From positions 1 through 15,429 of the forward strand of contig CAZUHK010000057.1 in assembly GCA_964620345.1 (NCBI GenBank): a stretch of DNA of 15,429 nucleotides, read 5' to 3'. The position numbers and the translations under genes were made by a program. Below are positions 1 to 5,998 of the stretch, piece by piece. Position 1 is the stretch's first letter; each line of letters begins with the position of its first letter. This DNA comes from CAZUHK01 sp964620345 (lineage in GTDB: Bacteria > Planctomycetota > Phycisphaerae > Phycisphaerales > Zrk34). Below the pieces are notes generated by a model. It was not told the origin of the DNA. It did not search any database and was given only the letters and a program-made list of their open reading frames with translations.

Positions 1-2
1 AC

Positions 3-1385
3 AACACCCTGCGCAAGGTGGTCGCCCAGCGGCTGGCCGAGGCGCGCAAGGGTCGGCCGATGCAGGCCGGCCGCAACGTCGGCGGTCAGGCGCTGCGTCC
101 CCGTCGGCCCGGCGGGGGGTCGAGCAGCGGCGCCCCGGCCCAGCCCAAGGAGGGCAACGCAGTCTACGCCATCGCCCCCGACGGTTTCGTCCGTGAAGTC
201 TTCCGCGAGTCGGTCATGATCCTCCGCCTCGCCCGGGCCGACGGCAAGCTCATCATCGCTACCGGCAACGAGGGCCAGGTCTACCGCGTTGACCCCGGTG
301 CTGAGGAGGTCACCGTGCTGGCCGACCTCGATGTGCAGCAGGTGCCTGCGATGATCATGGACGGCGGGCGGGTGATGATCGGCACGGCCAACCCCGGCCG
401 GCTGGTCAAGCTCGGCGCCGGCTATGCCGAATCCGGCACGTTCACCAGCGACCCGCTGGACGCGGCCCAGCCGAGCATGTGGGGCGCGATGCAAATCCAG
501 GCCACCCTGCCCGACGGCGCGACCGTCAGCGTGCAGACCCGCAGCGGCAATCTCGCCGACCCCGAGCAGGGCCACTGGTCGGACTGGACCGAGCCAGCCG
601 CGATCACCCCGCCCGCCCAGGGCCTGCCGACCTACGTCAAGGTGCAAAGCCCCGCGGCGCGGTACCTGCAATACCGCCTGGCGCTCGGCAGTGCAGGCGA
701 GCATACCCCCGCGGTCTCCCGCGTTGCGATGAAGTACCTCATGCCCAACATGCGGCCCAAGATCGCCTCGCTCAAGGCCGCCTACCCCGAGAACAACAAC
801 CCCAACGGCAACGGCCCGGTCGCCAAGGTCGTGATGAACATCGAGTGGGAAGCGACCGACCCCAACGGCGACCGCCTCGGGTACACCCTCGAAACCCGCA
901 AGCTCGGCACCGACCAGCCGTTCATCGAACTCGAAACCGACATCGATGCCACGCAGTACGAATGGGACACCCGCGCGATGCCCGACGGGCGGTACGAGCT
1001 GCGCCTCACGGCCAGCGATGCGCTGGACAACGTGCCCGACCAGGCCGAGGTCGCCCGCCGCGTCAGCGCCGCGGTGCTGATCGACAACTCGGCGCCGGCC
1101 ATCACCGACCTCGCCGGCGAACCGGGCGACGCGGCCGGCACGTTCGACCTCACGGCCAAGGCCACGGACGAGCTTTCGGTCATCGCCGAGTTCCGCTACT
1201 CGCTCAACGGCAAGACCGACTGGCAGGCGGTGCTGCCCGAAGACATGATTTTCGACTCGACAAGCGAGGCGATGTCGTTTACGATTCGCGATCTTTCGCC
1301 GGGCACGCACGTGGTCACGCTCCGGGCGGCCGACGCCCTGGGCAATGTGCGGCACGCCTCGATCACCGCGAAAGTGGCGGAATAA
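3..1385 (+). CDS. Propeller/beta-sandwich repeat protein, 3' part only
   Basis: The frame is open to the left edge of the window, so the true start lies upstream and only the last 460 or so residues are visible. A GTG at base 18 is simply an internal codon. Bases about 160-410 encode short beta-strand repeats (AVYAIAPDG, LIIATGNEGQVYRVD, VMIGTANPGRLVKL) typical of beta-propeller blades. Bases about 420-740 encode a segment with SVQTRSGN and ARYLQYRLALGS, of a kind I associate with planctomycete WD40-like proteins. Bases about 810-1385 encode two fibronectin-III-like or Ig-like sandwiches (WEATDPNGDRLGYTLE, DGRYELRLTASDALDN, LSPGTHVVTLRAADALGN). It is probably secreted or periplasmic, but the signal peptide would be outside the window. 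A low-complexity Gly/Pro/Arg linker precedes the blades. The exact function and ligand are unknown. Confidence 0.75.
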   Translation, partial: NTLRKVVAQRLAEARKGRPMQAGRNVGGQALRPRRPGGGSSSGAPAQPKEGNAVYAIAPDGFVREVFRESVMILRLARADGKLIIATGNEGQVYRVDPGAEEVTVLADLDVQQVPAMIMDGGRVMIGTANPGRLVKLGAGYAESGTFTSDPLDAAQPSMWGAMQIQATLPDGATVSVQTRSGNLADPEQGHWSDWTEPAAITPPAQGLPTYVKVQSPAARYLQYRLALGSAGEHTPAVSRVAMKYLMPNMRPKIASLKAAYPENNNPNGNGPVAKVVMNIEWEATDPNGDRLGYTLETRKLGTDQPFIELETDIDATQYEWDTRAMPDGRYELRLTASDALDNVPDQAEVARRVSAAVLIDNSAPAITDLAGEPGDAAGTFDLTAKATDELSVIAEFRYSLNGKTDWQAVLPEDMIFDSTSEAMSFTIRDLSPGTHVVTLRAADALGNVRHASITAKVAE

Positions 1386-1412
1386 CAAAGACTTACGAGC
1401 CGGAGCCCCGAC

Positions 1413-1553
1413 ATGGCCATTCACTACCCCCGACGCATCAGCAAGATCAAACGGGCCCGCCAGCACGGCTTCCGCGCCCGGATGCGGACCAAGCTCGGCC
1501 GCAAAATGGTCAACCGCAAGCGCCGCGTGGGCCGAAGCGTCAACGTCAAGTAA
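1413..1553 (+). CDS. rpmH: 50S ribosomal protein L34
   Basis: This 46-residue, very basic protein is a structural component of the large ribosomal subunit and binds 23S rRNA. The core KIKRARQHGFRARM followed by TKLGRKMVNRKRRVGR aligns directly with the L34 signature (KRARKHGFRARMxTKxGRKVLxRRRxKGR). The N-terminus MAIHYPRRISK replaces the usual MKRTYQPSK. The ATG at 1413 has a GGAG Shine-Dalgarno-like element about 8 nt upstream. It lies 27 bases after the upstream repeat-protein gene and is followed at once by an intrinsic terminator. In most bacteria rpmH is followed by rnpA and yidC near dnaA. Here rnpA does not follow, so the classic cluster is broken at this locus. Confidence 0.93.
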   Translation: MAIHYPRRISKIKRARQHGFRARMRTKLGRKMVNRKRRVGRSVNVK

Positions 1554-1582
1554 TCGCCGCGCCATCTCTTTCCGACCGCCAC

Positions 1583-1609
1583 GCGACGCCTGCCCTCGGC
1601 GTCGCTTTT
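1583..1609 (+). terminator. Intrinsic terminator after rpmH
   Basis: An 8-bp perfect stem, GCGACGCC (1583-1590) pairing with GGCGTCGC (1598-1605), encloses a 7-nt loop and is followed by TTTT. It sits 29 bases after the L34 stop codon, so it should end the rpmH transcript and insulate the next gene. Confidence 0.85.
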
Positions 1610-1683
1610 GCTTGCCCGTTTTGATTCACGCCCGGTATCCGGTTTGCCCGATAACACCACGCAGTGGCGTAACGGAGACCGTG

Positions 1684-1914
1684 ATGCCCCAGCCCCGCAT
1701 CCCCCAACGCACCGACGCCTGCCCGTTCCTCGAAGCCAACGACGAGCGGTGCGATTCACACTTCTCGTTGGGTCGCCTGTCGCTGGCGTTCGGCGATTGC
1801 TTCGGTCGATACCACCAGTGCCCGAATTACCACCGCCTCAAGGCCCGCTCGCCTCACCACGCCCTGGTGCTCGCCACCGTCCATGGCCGACAGCTTCAGC
1901 CAACCGGTACGTGA
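1684..1914 (+). CDS. Small cysteine-rich protein of unknown function
   Basis: This is a 76-residue protein with four regularly placed cysteines: Cys13 in DACPFLEANDERC, Cys23, Cys44 in AFGDCFGRYHQC and Cys50 in CPNYHRL. The spacing C-x9-C-x20-C-x5-C and flanking acidic and aromatic residues suggest a small metal site (zinc or Fe-S), but no name can be assigned. I chose the ATG at 1684 because GGAG lies 6 nt upstream of it and it precedes the cysteine-rich block. The longer open frame from 1345 runs through rpmH and its terminator, so it is not credible. The 3' end overlaps the recombinase start by 32 bases, suggesting co-transcription and possibly translational coupling. There is no signal peptide or membrane segment, so it is probably cytoplasmic. 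Confidence 0.7.
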   Translation: MPQPRIPQRTDACPFLEANDERCDSHFSLGRLSLAFGDCFGRYHQCPNYHRLKARSPHHALVLATVHGRQLQPTGT

Positions 1915-2782
1915 CTTCCTGGCCTACCTCCGCGTGGAGTGCGGGCTGGCGGCCAACACCCTGCGCGCCTATGAGGCCGACCTCGAACGCTTCACCGCCG
2001 ACATGGTTCTGGCCGGCGCCACCGGCCCGACCAAGCTGGACATGGCCCTGATCGTCGGCCACCTCAAGCAGCTCCGCGCCGATGGCCTCGAGGCCCGGTC
2101 GATCACCCGCCATCTTTCGGCCATCCGCATGTTCTGCCGCTTTACCAAGGTCAACGGCCTGGCCGAGCGCGATCCATCCGAACTCATCGAGTCGCCCAGG
2201 GCGTGGCGCACCATGCCCTCGGTCATGCACCTCAAGCACGTCGAGGCCCTGCTTGGCGCGGTGGACCCCGCGGCCCCGATGGCACTGCGCGACACGGCGC
2301 TGATCGAGCTGATGTACGCCACCGGCGCCCGCGCCAGCGAGGTCGGCGCGATCGGCCTGCGCGATCTGCACGAAGACATCGCCGTGGTGAAGATGCACGG
2401 CAAAGGCGACAAGCAACGCATCGTGCCCATCGGCCGGCCGGCGCTTGTCGCGGTCCAACGCTACCGCGATGAGCTGCGCCCCACGCTCGTGCGCGACGAG
2501 CGGCCGACGAACACGCTGTTCCTCTCGCGCCTCGGCCGGCCGCTGGACCGCTTCAGGGTCTGGGCGCTGATCAAAAAGTACGCCAAGCTCGCGGGCGTGC
2601 GGAATGTCCATCCGCACACCCTGCGCCACAGCTTCGCCACCCACCTGCTGGCCGGCGGCGCGGACCTGCGCACCGTGCAGGAACTGCTGGGCCACGCCAA
2701 GGTCACCACCACGCAGATCTATACCCACGTCGACCGCGAACGCCTGCACCGTATCGTCAAACAGCACCACCCCCGCGCCTGA
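1883..2782 (+). CDS. xerD: Tyrosine recombinase, XerC/XerD family
   Basis: This is a 299-residue site-specific recombinase, the normal length for XerC/XerD, which resolve chromosome dimers at dif during division. The N-terminal SAM-like core-binding domain spans about 10-95 (FLAYLRVECGLAANTLRAYEADLERF). The C-terminal catalytic domain carries the full set of active-site residues: Arg150 (ATGARASEVG), Lys174 (HGKGDKQR), His245 and Arg248 (HTLRHSFATHLL), His271 (LLGHAKVTTTQ) and the nucleophile Tyr280 (IYTHV). It overlaps the cysteine-rich gene upstream. No phage or integron genes adjoin it, which favours a housekeeping Xer role over an integrase. XerC and XerD cannot be told apart from sequence alone here, so the symbol is tentative. 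No dif-like site was recognised in the window. Confidence 0.92.
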   Translation: MADSFSQPVRDFLAYLRVECGLAANTLRAYEADLERFTADMVLAGATGPTKLDMALIVGHLKQLRADGLEARSITRHLSAIRMFCRFTKVNGLAERDPSELIESPRAWRTMPSVMHLKHVEALLGAVDPAAPMALRDTALIELMYATGARASEVGAIGLRDLHEDIAVVKMHGKGDKQRIVPIGRPALVAVQRYRDELRPTLVRDERPTNTLFLSRLGRPLDRFRVWALIKKYAKLAGVRNVHPHTLRHSFATHLLAGGADLRTVQELLGHAKVTTTQIYTHVDRERLHRIVKQHHPRA

Positions 2783-2788
2783 CGCGAA

Positions 2789-2851
2789 CCCGGATTAGCT
2801 CAAAAGATTCACCACGAAGCGACACAGTCGCTCTGTGGTGAATAATCCGGG
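2789..2851. repeat. 63-bp nested palindrome with 9-bp perfect ends
   Basis: Three nested arms pair perfectly: CCCGGATTA (2789-2797) with TAATCCGGG (2843-2851), TTCACCAC (2808-2815) with GTGGTGAA (2835-2842), and AGCGAC (2818-2823) with GTCGCT (2827-2832) around an ACA loop. A 10-nt one-sided bulge lies at 2798-2807. It sits 7 bases after the recombinase stop codon and before the converging leuA, so it could fold as a bidirectional transcript end. It lacks a T-tract, and its defined ends make a small mobile or REP-like palindromic element equally plausible. A partial copy of the end (CCCGGATAG on the minus strand) lies just beyond it. Confidence 0.7.
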
Positions 2852-2967
2852 CTATCCGGGCCGAAGTCGTCGCGCAGCACCGAGCCGAACAGCGACAGCT
2901 TGCGGATGTGGTTCGGCTTGCAGAACTCGGCGATCTGTTCATGATCGATGTCGATCCGCGCGGGCAT
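2809..2967 (-). pseudogene. Truncated MNT-type nucleotidyltransferase (5' fragment)
   Basis: The minus strand encodes 52 residues starting MPARIDIDHEQIAEFC and continuing HIRKLSLFGSVLRDDFGPDS, then losing similarity. The first 39 or so residues match the N-terminus of minimal nucleotidyltransferases (MntA/NTP_transf_2), including the GSxxR glycine-serine motif. The DxD metal-binding pair that should follow directly (as in DSDVDVLVEF) is absent, and the frame runs instead into the nested palindrome and stops. The product cannot be catalytic. The family commonly acts as the antitoxin of HEPN/MNT toxin-antitoxin pairs, but no HEPN partner is present here. It is a relic, apparently cut by insertion or deletion at the palindrome. 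Confidence 0.65.
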
Positions 2968-2998
2968 GGTTGGGCGCCGCGGGCATTGTACCGTCGTG

Positions 2999-4570
2999 CT
3001 ACGGCTGGGCCGCGCTCTGTTTGGCGTCGTCGTGGTTGAGTGCCGCGCGGCGTTCGAGCGTGCGGATGCGGTTGAGCGCGGCCAGGTAGGCCCGGGCCGA
3101 GGCCTCGATCACGTCGGTGCTCACGCCGCGGCCGCGGACGCGCTTGCCGTGGTGATCGACCTCGACCTGGACCTCGCCCTGCGCGTCGCGACCCTCGCTC
3201 ACGCCGCGCAGCTCGTACGACACCAGCGAGGTGTCCACCCCGGTGATCATCTGCATCGCCGAGTAGATCGCATCGACCGGCCCGTCGCCGGTGCTCGCCA
3301 GCGTGGTCTTCGTGCCGGTCGAATCGCTGAGCGTCACACTGGCCGTGGGTACCGCGTGGGTGCCGGCCATGAACTGCAAGCTGTCGAGCTGCCACAGCTC
3401 CGCCGCTGTGGCCGACTCCAGCTCCGTCTCGATCAGCGCTTCGATGTCCTCGTCGTACACGTTCTTCTTCTTGTCGGCCAGTGTCTTGAACGCCTCGTAC
3501 ACCTTGACCAGCGTCTGGTCGTCGACGGTGTAGCCCAACTCGCTCAGGCGATCGCGCAGGGCGTGTCGGCCCGAGTGCTTGCCGAGCACCAGCTTGTTGG
3601 CCGGGATGCCCACGTCGCGCGGGTCGACGATCTCGTACGTCTCGCGATGCTTGAGCACGCCGTCCTGGTGAATGCCCGCCTCGTGAGCAAATGCGTTCTC
3701 ACCGACGATGGCCTTGTTGCGCTGCACGTACAGGCCGGTGAGCTGGCTGACCATGCGGCTGGTGGGCCAGATCTTCTTTGTGTCGATGTTCGTGTCGATG
3801 CCGTACGCCTCGCCGCGGGTGCGCAGGAACATGACGATCTCTTCGAGCGCGGCGTTGCCCGCCCGTTCGCCGATGCCGTTGATGGTGCATTCGATCTGCC
3901 GCGCACCGTGGCGTGCGGCCGCGATCGAGTTGGCCACGGCCATGCCCAGGTCGTCGTGGCAATGCGCGGAGAGGTAGATGCCCTTTTCGTCGATCACCGG
4001 CAGCTTCTCGCGGACGTAGCTGAAGATTCGGCCGTACTCCTCGGGCGTGGCGTAGCCGACGGTGTCGGGGATGTTGACGGTGGTCGCGCCGGCTTCGATG
4101 ACGGCCTGGGTGATCTCGACCAGGCGATCCAGGTCGGTGCGGCTGCCATCCTCGGGGCTGAACTCGACATCGTCCACGTACCGCCTTGCGTGCTGAACCT
4201 GCTCGACGCTGATCTTGATGATTTGGTCCCACGCCTTTCGCAGCTTCTTTTCCAGGTGGATTTTGCTGGTGGCACAGAAGACGTGGATGCGCGGGTGCGC
4301 CGCGTCCTTCACCGCTTCGCCGGCGCGGGCCACGTCCTTCTCCATCGCCCGCGCCAGGCCCGCGACGATGGGGCGTTGCAGTTCGCCGGCGATCGCCCGG
4401 ACGGCCTCGAAGTCGCCGGTAGAGGTAATCGGAAAGCCCGCTTCGATCACGTCGACGCCCAGCGCCTCGAGCTGGCGAGCGATCTCCAGCTTCTCGGCGA
4501 AGTTGAGCGTGGCCCCGGGCGATTGCTCGCCGTCGCGGAGCGTGGTGTCGAAGATGCGGATGATGTTCAT
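2999..4570 (-). CDS. leuA: 2-isopropylmalate synthase
   Basis: This 523-residue enzyme condenses acetyl-CoA with 2-oxoisovalerate, the first committed step of leucine biosynthesis. The catalytic TIM barrel (about 1-270) begins with FDTTLRDGEQSPGA, where Arg12 and Asp13 are active-site residues, and contains the metal-binding AHCHDDLGMA (His202, His204) and the GIGERAGNAALEE motif. The linker has AHEAGIHQDG and LGKHSGRHAL. The C-terminal regulatory LeuA dimerisation domain (about 390-510), where leucine binds, is complete. I chose the ATG at 4570, not 4600, because it places the standard MNIIRIFDTTLRDG at the N-terminus and AAGGA lies about 10 nt upstream. The gene stands alone, without leuB, leuC or leuD nearby, behind a long leader with an apparent attenuator. 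Length and domains are normal for the long bacterial LeuA. Confidence 0.96.
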   Translation of the reverse strand: MNIIRIFDTTLRDGEQSPGATLNFAEKLEIARQLEALGVDVIEAGFPITSTGDFEAVRAIAGELQRPIVAGLARAMEKDVARAGEAVKDAAHPRIHVFCATSKIHLEKKLRKAWDQIIKISVEQVQHARRYVDDVEFSPEDGSRTDLDRLVEITQAVIEAGATTVNIPDTVGYATPEEYGRIFSYVREKLPVIDEKGIYLSAHCHDDLGMAVANSIAAARHGARQIECTINGIGERAGNAALEEIVMFLRTRGEAYGIDTNIDTKKIWPTSRMVSQLTGLYVQRNKAIVGENAFAHEAGIHQDGVLKHRETYEIVDPRDVGIPANKLVLGKHSGRHALRDRLSELGYTVDDQTLVKVYEAFKTLADKKKNVYDEDIEALIETELESATAAELWQLDSLQFMAGTHAVPTASVTLSDSTGTKTTLASTGDGPVDAIYSAMQMITGVDTSLVSYELRGVSEGRDAQGEVQVEVDHHGKRVRGRGVSTDVIEASARAYLAALNRIRTLERRAALNHDDAKQSAAQP

Positions 4571-4630
4571 CGGCCTGTTTCCTTGCCCTCGGCGGGGCAC
4601 ATGGTTGCCTTGATCGATCGAGGTTCATGG

Positions 4631-4666
4631 AAAGAAAAAAGCCCTGTCGCGCGGGGCGGACAGGGC
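4631..4666 (-). terminator. Attenuator-like intrinsic terminator in the leuA leader
   Basis: Read on the minus strand, GCCCTGTC pairs perfectly with GACAGGGC (plus-strand arms 4641-4648 and 4659-4666) around a 10-nt loop, and is followed by TTTTTT then CTTT. It lies about 60 bases upstream of the leuA start and points toward leuA. With no gene end just upstream, it should stop transcripts before leuA unless antitermination occurs. The loop contains CCGCGC, which could pair with GCGCGG at the end of the leader-peptide reading frame and so form a competing structure. Confidence 0.8.
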
Positions 4667-4709
4667 GTGATGCCTTGATTCGGGGCGGGGTGCCCCGAGG
4701 GTCCGAACC

Positions 4710-4781
4710 TCAGCCGCGCTGGTCTCGCGTGCGTGTCGCAAGGGCTGGTAGGAGGATTCGGATGGCTCGGATGCATGGCAT
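4710..4781 (-). CDS. Candidate leuA leader peptide (23 aa)
   Basis: A 23-codon frame reads MPCIRAIRILLPALATRTR then DQRG and a stop. It includes three Ile and three Leu codons, with Ile-Leu-Leu adjacent, as expected for a ribosome-stalling leader that senses branched-chain amino-acid supply. It starts about 4 nt from the predicted transcription start, so it would be translated nearly leaderless; no Shine-Dalgarno is seen. It ends about 45 bases before the attenuator hairpin. The run of control codons is short compared with classic leu leaders, so the assignment rests on position between promoter and terminator as much as on composition. A different frame starting at 4794 has only one Leu codon in its first 20 codons and was not chosen. 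Confidence 0.5.
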   Translation of the reverse strand: MPCIRAIRILLPALATRTRDQRG

Positions 4782-4791
4782 GCTGGTCAAG

Positions 4792-4819
4792 CATATATCG
4801 GACAAATCACAGCGGTCAA
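4792..4819 (-). promoter_or_regulatory. Predicted sigma-70 promoter for leuA leader
   Basis: On the minus strand a -35 box TTGACC (4819-4814) and a -10 box TATATG (4797-4792) are separated by 16 bases. The expected start point is near 4785, just before the leader-peptide ATG. It would drive the leader, attenuator and leuA. Confidence 0.6.
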
Positions 4820-4883
4820 GTGAGCATTGCCCGCAGCGGCTGGGGTAACGTCGTAAACCGCCGTTGGCGAATGGCTTGGCGGG

Positions 4884-4913
4884 TTGGACTGCAACCCATG
4901 CACGGCCTAGTGT
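4884..4913 (+). promoter_or_regulatory. Weak candidate promoter for HEAT/TPR gene
   Basis: TTGGAC (4884-4889) and TAGTGT (4908-4913) are spaced 18 bases apart, about 85 bases upstream of the chosen start of the HEAT/TPR gene. The -10 match is poor. The interval 4820-4996 holds nothing else I can recognise. Confidence 0.3.
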
Positions 4914-4996
4914 GCTCGCGGGTCTGGATCGGGGAGCCGTCGGTTTCGGACGCGGCGGCAGCATGCATGATCGACATCGCAAAGGGACTGGCCTGC

Positions 4997-5662
4997 ATGA
5001 AACCCGAACCGATCGACAGTCAGCATTTCATCTCAATCGTTCGACCGGCGCTCGAGCAACGCGACGCCGACCGCCTGGCCCAGATCGTCAAGACCCACTG
5101 GACCAAAGATCAGGTTTGCGACCTGCTGGTCAACGGCACCGTTGACGCCCGCAAGATCGCATGCCTGACCCTTGGCCTGGTCGGCTGCATGAACTGTGGT
5201 CAGTGTGTCAGCGCGGCGCTGCACGACGACGACCCGGTGGTCTGTCGTCTGGCCGAGCATGCGATGTGGTCGATCTGGATGCGCAGCGGCCAGCCCGCGG
5301 CGATGCCCGCGTTCAAGCGAGGCCTGGAGTTGACCGAATCGCATCACTACGCCGAGGCGGTGCCCTGGCTGACCCGGGCGATCGAGGCCGACCCGGATTT
5401 CACCGAGGCCTACAACCAGCGGGCGATCGCCCACTACATGCTCGAAGACTACGAGCGTTCGGCCGCGGATTGCGAGAAAGCGATCGAGCTGTGCCCGATT
5501 CATTTCGGCTCGCTGTCGGGCCTGGCTCACTGTTACGCTGAGATGGGCGACCTGCGCCGCAGCGCCCGCTACTACCGCGAGGCGCTGACGGTCAACCCGC
5601 ACATGCCTGCGATCGCCGGGGCGTTGGAAAAGATCGAGCAGCGCACCAATGTGCCGGCCTGA
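4997..5662 (+). CDS. HEAT-like/TPR repeat protein
   Basis: This is a 221-residue soluble repeat protein. Residues about 20-95 form HEAT-like helical pairs (ARKIACLTLGLVGCMNCGQC, VVCRLAEHAMWSIWMRSG). Residues about 101-202 form three tetratricopeptide repeats with the usual small and aromatic positions (HYAEAVPWLTRAIEADPDF, AYNQRAIAHYMLEDYERSA, GLAHCYAEMGDLRRSARYY). Such scaffolds mediate protein-protein contacts; no enzymatic motif is seen. I chose the ATG at 4997 because AAAGGGA lies 9 nt upstream and the repeats start soon after. The frame extends upstream to 4733, but that part overlaps the leuA control region and looks non-coding. Several cysteines cluster at 56-83, notably GCMNCGQC. There is no signal peptide. 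A strong hairpin overlaps the stop codon. The specific role is unknown. Confidence 0.8.
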   Translation: MKPEPIDSQHFISIVRPALEQRDADRLAQIVKTHWTKDQVCDLLVNGTVDARKIACLTLGLVGCMNCGQCVSAALHDDDPVVCRLAEHAMWSIWMRSGQPAAMPAFKRGLELTESHHYAEAVPWLTRAIEADPDFTEAYNQRAIAHYMLEDYERSAADCEKAIELCPIHFGSLSGLAHCYAEMGDLRRSARYYREALTVNPHMPAIAGALEKIEQRTNVPA

Positions 5663-5674
5663 CGGCCGGCACAT
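5649..5674. repeat. Perfect hairpin overlapping the HEAT/TPR stop codon
   Basis: ATGTGCCGGCC (5649-5659) pairs with GGCCGGCACAT (5664-5674) across a TGAC loop, giving an 11-bp perfect stem that contains the last codons and the stop. No T-tract follows, so it is a possible factor-dependent transcript end or an mRNA 3'-stabilising structure, not a classic intrinsic terminator. Confidence 0.65.
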
Positions 5675-5998
5675 CTCCCCGAAATACCCACAACACCCGC
5701 CCAGGCCGACCGCCGCTGAGTGTTTTGCGTTGCGCTGGGAGGACGGCGGCGAAATTGAACGAAATATTTTCTTCGAACACGGGATCCAAACTCAATGACA
5801 GCAGGAGCTTGCAGCATTAGATGGACCCTTGGGTCGCGTTTGGGGTCTGCGGCGCTTGACGCGGACCGGCCGGTCGCTAGACTTCCGCAATTCTCTACGA
5901 TGGTCATGGATCGACCGCGTGCAGTGCTCACCGCCACGGCAGGCAACTCCCTCCGCCCACCGTCCTTCGCCTGACGTACTGCCCCGAAGGTTCCCCCC
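5675..5998. other. Intergenic region upstream of the 3D-domain gene
   Basis: No coding sequence is supported here in either strand. The stretch holds an AT-richer patch at about 5753-5785 that stands out from the GC-rich surroundings, and the predicted promoter at 5856-5883. The remaining 115 bases form a long 5' untranslated region with no recognised riboswitch. Confidence 0.5.
5856..5883 (+). promoter_or_regulatory. Predicted promoter of the 3D-domain gene with spacer palindrome
   Basis: TTGACG (5856-5861) and TAGACT (5878-5883) are separated by 16 bases. Most of the spacer is the perfect 12-bp palindrome GACCGGCCGGTC (5864-5875). A dimeric regulator bound there would block or remodel the promoter. 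The palindrome is also easy to obtain by chance in GC-rich DNA. Confidence 0.55.

Noticed and set aside
1345..1683. Extended upstream start of the cysteine-rich protein
   Set aside because: It would run out of frame through rpmH and through the terminator; the start at 1684 has its own Shine-Dalgarno.
2948..4678. 576-codon plus-strand open frame opposite leuA
   Set aside because: It is an antisense shadow of a complete, motif-rich leuA and is dominated by Arg, Asp and Val.
4570..4792. T-box riboswitch in the leuA leader
   Set aside because: The conserved T-box sequence (AGGGTGGNACCGCG-like) is not present; the leader-peptide plus terminator arrangement explains the region better.
4733..4996. 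N-terminal extension of the HEAT/TPR protein
   Set aside because: The extension overlaps the leuA promoter and leader, lacks a repeat pattern, and the start at 4997 has a good ribosome binding site.
5753..5785. AT-rich imperfect dyad around GAACGAAATATTTTCTTC
   Set aside because: The symmetry is poor and no promoter or gene depends on it; noted only as a compositional patch.
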